Made by a program: the position numbers and the translations under genes
Part shown: positions 58,216-64,000 of the stretch, in pieces
Position numbering within the stretch: position 1 is the stretch's first letter
Layout: each line of letters begins with the position of its first letter
Notes under the pieces: generated by a model
Database searches by the model: none
Told to the model about the DNA's origin: nothing
Seen by the model: only the letters and a program-made list of their open reading frames with translations
NCBI RefSeq assembly: GCF_900109665.1
Contig: NZ_FOAO01000001.1
Coordinates: 1 to 64,000, forward strand
DNA: 64,000 bases
Origin: Blastococcus sp. DSM 46786
Lineage (GTDB): Bacteria; Actinomycetota; Actinomycetes; Mycobacteriales; Geodermatophilaceae
Reading direction: 5' to 3'

Positions 58216-59013
58216 GTGCCGACACGGCGCACGGCCACCGTGGAGTTCGTGCGGGGTTCGGTGCGCGGTACCCGCCGGCGGGCGCTGGCCACCCTGCCCA
58301 GCCTGTTCACCCTCGGCAACATGATGTGCGGCTTCGCCGCGATCCTGGTCTCCATCCGCGGCCAGTACACCCTGGCCGCGGTGCTGATCGGGCTCTCGGT
58401 GCTGTTCGACATCACCGACGGCGCCGTCGCCCGGCTGGTGGGGGCGGTGACCCCCTTCGGCCTGCAGTTCGACTCGCTCGCCGACCTGGTGTCCTTCGGT
58501 CTGGCGCCGGCGCTGCTGGCCTTCACGTTGTTCTCCGAGGGCCGCGACGAGTGGGACCCGCTGGGCTGGGTGGTCTGCTTCCTGTGGGTGGCGTGCGCGG
58601 CGATCCGGCTCGCCCGGTTCAACACCACGATCGACCCCACCGCCGACAAGCGGTACTTCACCGGCATGCCGAGCCCCGGTGCCGCGGGCGTCGTCCTCGC
58701 GTCGGTGTTCGCCTTCGGCGACGACATGCAGGGCCGCGACCGGCTCTGGGTGCTGCTGGTCGTCGCCGTCCCGGCGGTGCTGATGGTCACCAACATCCGG
58801 TTCCGCTCCTTCCGGTCGCTGGTCAGCCCGAAGAGCGGCCGCCCGTACGGCCTGGTCGCCACCGCGGTGCTGCTGGTGATCGGCTTCGCGCTGTTCCCCG
58901 TCGTCACCGGCTGCGTGCTGGCCTACGGCTACCTGCTGGCCCCGGTCCTGGTGCCGGTGCTCTCCCCGTTGGGCCGGCTGGTGCCCACCCGGCTGAAGGA
59001 GGCGCTCTCGTGA
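58216..59013 (+). CDS. pssA: CDP-diacylglycerol-serine O-phosphatidyltransferase
   Basis: An integral membrane enzyme that makes phosphatidylserine, 265 aa, eight hydrophobic segments. The CDP-alcohol phosphotransferase signature DG-x2-AR-x8-G-x3-D-x3-D is complete in DGAVARLVGAVTPFGLQFDS (ending ...LAD). LPSLFTLGNMMCGFAAI opens the first helix. GTG 58216 is chosen; other GTGs follow at 58240 and later. Coupled to psd upstream and to a GNAT gene downstream. Confidence 0.93.
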   Translation: MPTRRTATVEFVRGSVRGTRRRALATLPSLFTLGNMMCGFAAILVSIRGQYTLAAVLIGLSVLFDITDGAVARLVGAVTPFGLQFDSLADLVSFGLAPALLAFTLFSEGRDEWDPLGWVVCFLWVACAAIRLARFNTTIDPTADKRYFTGMPSPGAAGVVLASVFAFGDDMQGRDRLWVLLVVAVPAVLMVTNIRFRSFRSLVSPKSGRPYGLVATAVLLVIGFALFPVVTGCVLAYGYLLAPVLVPVLSPLGRLVPTRLKEALS

Positions 59014-59507
59014 GCGTGCGACCGGTCCGCCCCGAGGACGTCCCCGCCGTCGTGGGCCTGGTGCGCGAGCTCGCCGAGTACGAGCGGGCGCTGCACGAGG
59101 TCCGGCTCACCGAAGAGCAGCTCACCGCCTGCCTGTTCGGCGACTCCCCCGCCCTCTTCGGCCACGTCGCTGTGGCTGATGACGGGGTGGCCCCCGGCGA
59201 GGTCGTCGGCACCGCGCTGTGGTTCCTCAACTTCTCCACCTGGCGCGGCACGCACGGGGTGTACCTCGAGGACCTCTACGTGCAGCCGCGGCACCGGGGC
59301 GCCGGCCTGGGCAAGGAGCTGCTGCGCACGCTGGCGCAGGTGTGCGTCGAGCGCGGCTACTCCCGGCTGGAGTGGTCGGTGCTGGACTGGAACACGCCGT
59401 CGATCGAGTTCTACCGGGCCGCCGGCGCCGTCCCGATGGACGAGTGGACCGTGTTCCGCCTCACCGACGACGCGCTCGCCTCGTTCGCCTCCGCCGACCG
59501 ATCCTGA
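59010..59507 (+). CDS. GNAT-family N-acetyltransferase (SSAT-like)
   Basis: A 165-aa acetyltransferase of the diamine/thialysine acetyltransferase type: VRPVRPEDVPAVVGLVRELA, ALWFLNFSTWRGTHGVYLED and the acetyl-CoA loop LYVQPRHRGAGLGKELLRTL, with LEWSVLDWNTPSIEFYRAAG. GTG 59010 overlaps the pssA stop by four bases. The acceptor may be a polyamine or a lysine analogue; no link to lipid metabolism is evident beyond the operon. Confidence 0.9.
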   Translation: MSVRPVRPEDVPAVVGLVRELAEYERALHEVRLTEEQLTACLFGDSPALFGHVAVADDGVAPGEVVGTALWFLNFSTWRGTHGVYLEDLYVQPRHRGAGLGKELLRTLAQVCVERGYSRLEWSVLDWNTPSIEFYRAAGAVPMDEWTVFRLTDDALASFASADRS

Positions 59508-59518
59508 CCGCGCGGCGC

Positions 59519-59524
59519 TAGCGT
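59519..59524 (+). promoter_or_regulatory. -10 box of the HAD gene (leaderless)
   Basis: TAGCGT, seven bases before GTG 59532. Confidence 0.55.
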
Positions 59525-59531
59525 TCGTCCC

Positions 59532-60314
59532 GTGACCACCGAGCGCGGACCGATCGAGTGCTGGCTGACCGACATGGACGGCGTCCTCGTCCACGAGGGG
59601 AACGCCCTGCCCGGCGCCAAGGAGTTCCTCGACCGGCTGGTCGAGCGGCGGCGGCGGTTCCTCGTGCTCACCAACAACTCCATCTTCACGCCGCGCGACC
59701 TGGCGGCCCGGCTCAGCCGCACCGGCCTGCTCGTGCCCGAGGAGGCGATCTGGACCTCGGCGCTGGCGACCGCGGACTTCCTCGCCACGCAGCTGCCCGG
59801 CGGCTCGGCGTACGTCATCGGCGAGGCCGGGCTCACCACCGCGCTGCACGAGGTCGGGTACGTCATGACCGACACCGACCCGGACTACGTCGTCCTCGGG
59901 GAGACGCGCACGTACTCGTTCGAGGCGATCACCCGGGCGATCCGGCTGGTGGGCAACGGCGCACGGTTCATCGCGACCAACCCCGACGTCACCGGCCCCT
60001 CCCCCGAGGGCCCGCTCCCGGCGACCGGTTCGGTGGCCGCGATGATCACCGCGGCGACCGGCGCGAAGCCCTACTTCGTCGGAAAGCCGAACCCGATGAT
60101 GTTCCGCAGCGCGATGAACCGGATCGAGGCGCACTCCGAGTCCACGATGATGGTCGGGGACCGGATGGACACCGACGTCGTCGCCGGCATCGAGGCCGGG
60201 CTGGAGACGGTGCTGGTGCTCTCCGGCTCGACCGCGGCGCACGAGGTGAGCCGCTTCCCGTTCCGCCCGAGCCGGGTCTGCGACTCGATCGCGGACGTGA
60301 TCGACCTGGTGTGA
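59532..60314 (+). CDS. HAD-IIA (NagD-like) phosphatase
   Basis: A sugar-phosphatase-like enzyme of 260 aa. Motif I is DMDGVLVH (nucleophile Asp 14), motif II LTNNSIFTPRDLA, motif III Lys in VGKPNPMMF, motif IV VGDRMDTDVVAGIEAG. The C2 cap domain lies between (about residues 80-180). Substrates in the family include UMP, p-nitrophenyl phosphate and glycerol phosphate; not determinable here. Confidence 0.93.
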   Translation: MTTERGPIECWLTDMDGVLVHEGNALPGAKEFLDRLVERRRRFLVLTNNSIFTPRDLAARLSRTGLLVPEEAIWTSALATADFLATQLPGGSAYVIGEAGLTTALHEVGYVMTDTDPDYVVLGETRTYSFEAITRAIRLVGNGARFIATNPDVTGPSPEGPLPATGSVAAMITAATGAKPYFVGKPNPMMFRSAMNRIEAHSESTMMVGDRMDTDVVAGIEAGLETVLVLSGSTAAHEVSRFPFRPSRVCDSIADVIDLV

Positions 60315-60330
60315 GGAGCTCGCCCGGGGT

Positions 60331-60813
60331 TCAGCTGTCCTCGTAGGCCAGGCGCGAGTCGGGCGCGGCCAGCAGGTAGAGCACCGCCGCGACCGAGGCC
60401 AGGATCGGCAGCCCGATCAGCGGCTGCTGGGCCGAGAAGGCGAACGTGAAGCCGGTCAGCCCCAGGAACAGCTGCAGGGCCACCACGGGCCCGCGAGCCC
60501 AGGCGGCCACCCGCCAGAGCCCTCGTGCGGCGGCCAGGAGGACGCCCGCGGCCAGCGCTGCCAGCACCACCTCGGCGACGGCGCGCGGCACGCTCTCCGG
60601 GTTCCCCGTCAGCGTGAGGTAGAGCAGCACCAGCGCCCCGACGGCGAGGACCACGCCTTCCAGCGCGACCACGAGCGCCGCCCGGCGCAGCGACGGCGGC
60701 GCCGGCGTCACCGGCTCGGCCGGGCGCGGCGCCGGCTGCGCCGCCGTGGCACCGAACAGCCGGTCGGCGAGGCGACGGGGCGGCGGGGCGGGTGTGCCGC
60801 GATCCTCGGTCAC
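60331..60813 (-). CDS. Membrane protein of unknown function
   Basis: A 160-aa protein with a Pro/Arg/Ala cytoplasmic N-terminus (residues 1-42) and four predicted helices: AALVVALEGVVLAVGALVLLYL, AVAEVVLAALAAGVLLAAAR, VVALQLFLGLTGFTFAF and LIGLPILASVAAVLYLLA. No family motif seen. GTG 60813 has a leaderless -10 box. It is divergent from the diacylglycerol-kinase-like gene. Confidence 0.8.
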   Translation of the reverse strand: MTEDRGTPAPPPRRLADRLFGATAAQPAPRPAEPVTPAPPSLRRAALVVALEGVVLAVGALVLLYLTLTGNPESVPRAVAEVVLAALAAGVLLAAARGLWRVAAWARGPVVALQLFLGLTGFTFAFSAQQPLIGLPILASVAAVLYLLAAPDSRLAYEDS

Positions 60814-60820
60814 GACGGCG

Positions 60821-60826
60821 AGACTA
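60821..60826 (-). promoter_or_regulatory. -10 box of the membrane protein gene (leaderless)
   Basis: TAGTCT on the minus strand, seven bases before GTG 60813. Confidence 0.55.
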
Positions 60827-60889
60827 CGCGGCCGGGCGCTGCTCCCGGTCCGCGCCGGCTTCCTCCCACGTGCCCGGTGACCCGCTGGT

Positions 60890-60895
60890 TAGCCT
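60890..60895 (+). promoter_or_regulatory. -10 box of the lipid-kinase gene (leaderless)
   Basis: TAGCCT, six bases before ATG 60902. Confidence 0.55.
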
Positions 60896-60901
60896 GGCGG
60901 C

Positions 60902-61927
60902 ATGCGCGCGCTCGTGGTCGTCAACCCTGCGGCCACGACCACCACCGCCAAGATGCGCAACGTGCTCGTCGGCGCCCTCGCCAGCGAGCTGAAGGTCGAC
61001 GTCGCCGAGACCACGCACCGCGGGCACGGCCACGAGTTGGGCGCCCGGGCCACCGCCGACGGCATCGACGTCGTCGTCGCGCTCGGGGGCGACGGCACGG
61101 TCAACGAGGTGGTCAACGGTCTCCTCGCCCAGGGGCCCGGGCCGGGCGTGCCCGCGCTGGCGGTCGTGCCCGGTGGGTCGACCAACGTGTTCTCCCGGGC
61201 CCTCGGCCGGTCGCGGGACCCGGTGGAGGCGACCGCGGAGATCCTCGCCTCGCTGCGTGCCGGCCGGACCCGCTCGGTCTCGCTGGGCACCGCGAGCGCC
61301 ACCGGCACCAGCACCGCGGCGGTCACCGGGGTGGCGCCGGCGGCGGCGGAGGCGGTCGCCCGGGCCGACGCCGACGCCGACGGCCCGGGGTGGACCGATC
61401 CCCGCTGGTTCGTGTTCGCCGCGGGCTTCGGGTTCGACGCCGAGGTCATCGCCCGGGTCGAGGCACACCGCGCCCGGGGACGGAGGTCGACCGGCGCCCT
61501 CTACGTCCGGGAGGGCACCAGTGCGTTCCTGTTCGGCCGCGAGCGGCGCCGGCCGGCGATGACCCTCCAGGTGCCGGGTCAACCGCCCGTGGAGCAGCTG
61601 TTCCTCTGCCTGGTCTCCAACGTCAGCCCCTGGACCTACCTGGGAGCCCGCCCGGTGAACCCGACACCGCAGGCCTCCTTCGACACCGGGCTGGACGTCT
61701 TCGCCCTGGGACGCACCGGCACCGCCCGGATGCTGCGGGCACTGCGCCAGACCATGCGCCCCGAGCCCGACCTGCGCGGACGCGGCCTGCACCGGTGGCA
61801 CGACCTCCAGGAGCTCACCGTGACGGCCGTGCGGCCGCAAGGCTGGCAGCTCGACGGCGACCACCTCGGCACCGCCACGGGGGTCCGGATCACGAACGTC
61901 CCGCACGCGCTGCGCGTCATCGCCTGA
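60902..61927 (+). CDS. Diacylglycerol-kinase-family lipid kinase
   Basis: A soluble or peripheral lipid kinase of 341 aa in the DagK/YegS/LCB5 fold. It has ALVVVNPAATTTTAKMRNVL, the ATP motif VVALGGDGTVNEVVNGLL and VVPGGSTNVFSRALG, with FVFAAGFGFDAEVIARVE and VEQLFLCLVSNVSPWTYLG in the second domain. An Ala/Thr/Asp-rich insertion (about 135-165) is variable. It probably phosphorylates diacylglycerol to recycle it to phosphatidate. Confidence 0.91.
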   Translation: MRALVVVNPAATTTTAKMRNVLVGALASELKVDVAETTHRGHGHELGARATADGIDVVVALGGDGTVNEVVNGLLAQGPGPGVPALAVVPGGSTNVFSRALGRSRDPVEATAEILASLRAGRTRSVSLGTASATGTSTAAVTGVAPAAAEAVARADADADGPGWTDPRWFVFAAGFGFDAEVIARVEAHRARGRRSTGALYVREGTSAFLFGRERRRPAMTLQVPGQPPVEQLFLCLVSNVSPWTYLGARPVNPTPQASFDTGLDVFALGRTGTARMLRALRQTMRPEPDLRGRGLHRWHDLQELTVTAVRPQGWQLDGDHLGTATGVRITNVPHALRVIA

Positions 61928-61993
61928 GCGGCATTTCTTCAAGCACCCGGGCGGTTTGTCCTCCTGCCGGGTGGCGGGCCTAGCACGGCCGTG

Positions 61994-62007
61994 GTGAGGT
62001 TGCTCAC
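61994..62007 (+). promoter_or_regulatory. CRP-like site upstream of whiB1
   Basis: GTGA-GGTTGC-TCAC is a perfect GTGA-N6-TCAC palindrome, the core of the CRP/Rv3676 site. It is centred about 35 bases before the -35 hexamer. In M. tuberculosis whiB1 is directly controlled by the cAMP receptor Rv3676. Confidence 0.55.
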
Positions 62008-62035
62008 GCGGGGGTCAGCGCTGACCGCGTTTCCC

Positions 62036-62064
62036 TTGACAGGCGTCCGGCACGTGAAAACATC
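62036..62064 (+). promoter_or_regulatory. Probable whiB1 promoter
   Basis: A consensus -35 TTGACA (62036-62041) is followed after 16 bases by AAACAT (62058-62063), a weak -10. The resulting leader of about 135 bases precedes whiB1. Confidence 0.5.
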
Positions 62065-62206
62065 GCTGCTGGAACGCAACCTGCCGGTAACAACGCAGGC
62101 AGTCGCTGCCGCCATGGCGCTGGGTGACCGGTGTCGGCCCGGCGATGGCAGACCGAGCAAAGCGACTGACGCACGACCCACAGACGACATCGAGGAGTAC
62201 AACGCC

Positions 62207-62458
62207 ATGGACTGGCGCCACCGCGCGCTCTGCCGGGACGAGGACCCGGAGCTGTTCTTCCCGATCGGGACGACCGGCCCCGCACTCGTCCAGATCGAGC
62301 AGGCCAAGGCCGTGTGCCAGCGCTGCCCGGTGGTCTCGTCGTGCCTGGACTGGGCCCTGCGCTCGGGCCAGGACTCCGGTGTCTGGGGTGGGCTCTCCGA
62401 GGACGAGCGACGCGCGCTGAAGCGTCGGCAGGCTCGCACCCGGGTCCACACCGCCTGA
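62207..62458 (+). CDS. whiB1: WhiB1-type iron-sulfur transcription regulator
   Basis: An 83-aa DNA-binding protein with a [4Fe-4S] cluster that reacts with nitric oxide. The four cysteines are Cys9, Cys37, Cys40 and Cys46 (HRALCRDEDPELFFP, KAVCQRCPVVSSCLDWAL). The turn GVWGGLSEDERRALKRR and a basic C-terminus bind DNA and sigma. It is nearly the same as mycobacterial WhiB1. ATG 62207 follows GAGGAG; upstream codons belong to the leader. Gene neighbours (pdtaS) match Rv3219-Rv3220c. Confidence 0.96.
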   Translation: MDWRHRALCRDEDPELFFPIGTTGPALVQIEQAKAVCQRCPVVSSCLDWALRSGQDSGVWGGLSEDERRALKRRQARTRVHTA

Positions 62459-62528
62459 CCGCGGAGCACGACCGCGCCGCCGGCACACCCGGCGGCGACC
62501 GCACCACCGCAGTCGCACCGACCGCCAC

Positions 62529-62560
62529 GAGGCCGGCCCGGGATCTCCCGGGCCGGCCTC
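62529..62560. terminator. Bidirectional terminator between whiB1 and pdtaS
   Basis: GAGGCCGGCCCGGGA (62529-62543) and TCCCGGGCCGGCCTC (62546-62560) form a perfect 15-bp stem with a two-base loop in the gap between these convergent genes. Confidence 0.85.
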
Positions 62561-62587
62561 GGCGCCGTCCGGGGGCCGGCACGCGGG

Positions 62588-64000
62588 TCAGCGCCGCGGC
62601 CAGGCGCTCCCGGGAAGTGTCAGCACGACCTCGGTGCCCGACCGGCCCTCCAGCGGACCCATCGTCAGGCTCCCGCCCAGCTCGCTGGTGACCAGCGTGC
62701 GCACGATCTGCAGCCCGAGCCCGTCGCTCGCAGCAGGGTCGAAGTCCGGCGGCAGCCCCTGGCCGTCGTCCCGGACCCGGACCCGGAGGTCCTCGCCGTC
62801 GCGCTCGGCGACCAGCTCGATGACCCCCGGCTCACCCTCGGGGAAAGCGTGCTCCGCCGCGTTGTGCAGCAGCTCGGTCACCGCCAGCACCAGCGGCGTC
62901 GCCGCGGCCGCGGGCAGCTCCCCGAACGAGCCGGTCCGCCGGGTGCGGGCCGCCGGCCCCACGCTGGTGAGGTCACCGAGCATCGGCAGCACCTGGTCCA
63001 GGACGTCGTCGACGTCGACCACGTCCTCCCGGCTGCCCGCGAGCGTCTCGTGCACCACGGCGATCGAGGCCACCCGGCGCACCGACTCCTCCAGCGCTGC
63101 CCGGGCCGCCGGCTCGGTCATCCTCCGGGCCTGCAGGCGCAGCAGCGCGGCGACCGTCTGCAGGTTGTTCTTCACCCGGTGGTGGATCTCCCGGATGGTC
63201 GCGTCCTTGGTCAGCAGCGCCCGGTCGCGCCGCCGGACGTCGGTCACGTCGCGGACCAGCACCAGCGCGCCGTGCTCGGCCCCGGGGGCCTGCAGCGGGA
63301 GGGCCCGCAGCAGCAGCGTCGCGCTGGCGCCCTCGACGTCGACGGGATCGAGGTAGCGCCCGCCGACCGCCGCGGTGATGCCCGCGGCCGCCGCCTCGCC
63401 GGCCACGCGGTCGGTCACCGCGCGGCACGTCACCTCCGCGAGGACGGCGCCGGCCAGGTCGCCGGCCACGCCGATGCGGCGGTACGCCGAGAGCGCGTTC
63501 GGGCTGGCGTAGGTGACCCGCCCGGCCCGGTCCAGGCGCACCAGCCCGTCGCCCACCCGGGGGCTCATCTCCGCGTCCTGCAGGGTGACCGGCGGGAAGG
63601 TGCCGGCGGAGACCATGAGGCAGAGGTCCGCGGCGATGTCGAGGTAGGTGAGCTCCAGCGTCGACGGCGACCTGGTCACCGCGAGGTTGGTGTCCTTCGC
63701 CAGCACGGCGATGCCCACGCCCTCGTGATGCACCGGGATGACCTCGCGGCGGCGCGGGGTCGCCCCCGACCGGTCCGGCTCCCCGTCGGTGACGGGCCGG
63801 GCCTCGCGGAGGGCCGCGGCGAACGGACGCGCTCCGTCGGTGTCCACCTCGACGCCGACCATGTCCTCCGGCCTGCTCGTCGGTGCGGTGAGCGGGCGCA
63901 CCTGGGCCACGCACCACCACGATCCGGACGACTGCGGCACCCACAGCGTCAGGTCGGCGAAGGCCAGGTCGGCCAGCAGCTGCCAGTCGGCCACCAGGCG
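62588..64000 (-). CDS. pdtaS: PdtaS-type sensor histidine kinase, N-terminus beyond window
   Basis: A soluble HisKA_2/HWE-group kinase that feeds the RNA-binding ANTAR regulator PdtaR in mycobacteria. The visible 470 residues contain a GAF-like N-terminal domain (WQLLADLAFADLTLWVP), a PAS-like domain (VGDGLVRLDRAGRVTYASPN), the phosphoacceptor box ATIREIHHRVKNNLQTVAAL, and the ATPase with TELLHNAAEHAFPEG and GLGLQIVRTLV. The first 20-30 residues expected from Rv3220c lie beyond 64000. It converges with whiB1. Confidence 0.93.
   Translation of the reverse strand, partial: RLVADWQLLADLAFADLTLWVPQSSGSWWCVAQVRPLTAPTSRPEDMVGVEVDTDGARPFAAALREARPVTDGEPDRSGATPRRREVIPVHHEGVGIAVLAKDTNLAVTRSPSTLELTYLDIAADLCLMVSAGTFPPVTLQDAEMSPRVGDGLVRLDRAGRVTYASPNALSAYRRIGVAGDLAGAVLAEVTCRAVTDRVAGEAAAAGITAAVGGRYLDPVDVEGASATLLLRALPLQAPGAEHGALVLVRDVTDVRRRDRALLTKDATIREIHHRVKNNLQTVAALLRLQARRMTEPAARAALEESVRRVASIAVVHETLAGSREDVVDVDDVLDQVLPMLGDLTSVGPAARTRRTGSFGELPAAAATPLVLAVTELLHNAAEHAFPEGEPGVIELVAERDGEDLRVRVRDDGQGLPPDFDPAASDGLGLQIVRTLVTSELGGSLTMGPLEGRSGTEVVLTLPGSAWPRR

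Noticed and set aside
61991-62206. N-terminal extension of WhiB1 from 61991
   Set aside because: The WhiB1 family starts at MDWRH, ATG 62207 has GAGGAG upstream, and the extended part contains the promoter and CRP-like site.

Overview
This 64-kb window is very GC-rich, uses many GTG starts and is densely packed. Gene content and order point to a high-GC actinobacterium, probably of the Geodermatophilaceae (Blastococcus, Geodermatophilus, Modestobacter type). The family assignment is inference from gene content, repeat style and codon use; no rRNA is present to confirm it. Most of it is core chromosome. I see no prophage, CRISPR array or secondary-metabolite cluster, and only one mobile element, an IS5-family end at the left edge.

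Region 1 (1-27622) is nearly all on the minus strand. Read in the direction of transcription it runs argS, lysA, hom, thrC, thrB, rho, rpmE, prfA, prmC, a membrane Ser/Thr kinase, tsaC, glyA, a WecA/MraY-type transferase, atpI-like, atpZ-like, atpBEFHAGD, a small ORF, atpC and a DUF2550 gene. A plus-strand PduO-type cobalamin adenosyltransferase and murA follow. This is essentially the Rv1292-Rv1315 block of Mycobacterium tuberculosis, with glyA, the kinase and a 560-bp atpD-atpC spacer as departures. The five amino-acid genes are joined by four-base stop/start overlaps. MurA has Asp in place of the catalytic Cys, which predicts intrinsic fosfomycin resistance.

Region 2 (27700-44680) is mixed accessory and housekeeping: a DUF3105/DUF305 membrane-anchored pair, tRNA-Arg(CCG), a SufS-like class V aminotransferase, a PAS-GGDEF-EAL protein whose original N-terminus is cut by an in-frame amber codon, an SNF-family transporter with a MetS-like mini-subunit, an SDR oxidoreductase, a polyhydroxyalkanoate synthase operon, an ABC-F ATPase, a soluble adenylate cyclase with a universal stress protein, an ABC exporter pair and an ankyrin protein.

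Region 3 (44813-64000) holds the 2-oxoglutarate decarboxylase/dehydrogenase kgd, a DUF6104 gene, a YdjM-like membrane protein, RtcB, an MFS transporter coupled to a PLP decarboxylase, NAD-malic enzyme, an RmlC-like epimerase, nickel superoxide dismutase with its maturation protease, a VOC protein, a phosphatidylserine/phosphatidylethanolamine operon (psd-pssA), a GNAT, a HAD phosphatase, a diacylglycerol-kinase-like protein, whiB1 and pdtaS (truncated by the window edge).

Two features cut across the window. First, more than a dozen transcription units have a TANNNT -10 box 5 to 10 bases before the start codon, so leaderless translation appears common; this also settles several start codons. 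Second, a family of palindromic intergenic repeats sits beside gene ends in the left 15 kb. Other points for a second look are the amber codon in the GGDEF-EAL gene, apparently non-canonical starts of prmC (CTG) and of an ABC ATPase (ATC), the split atp operon, the charged tail on the kinase, tandem repeats in Rho, and a CRP-like site upstream of whiB1.
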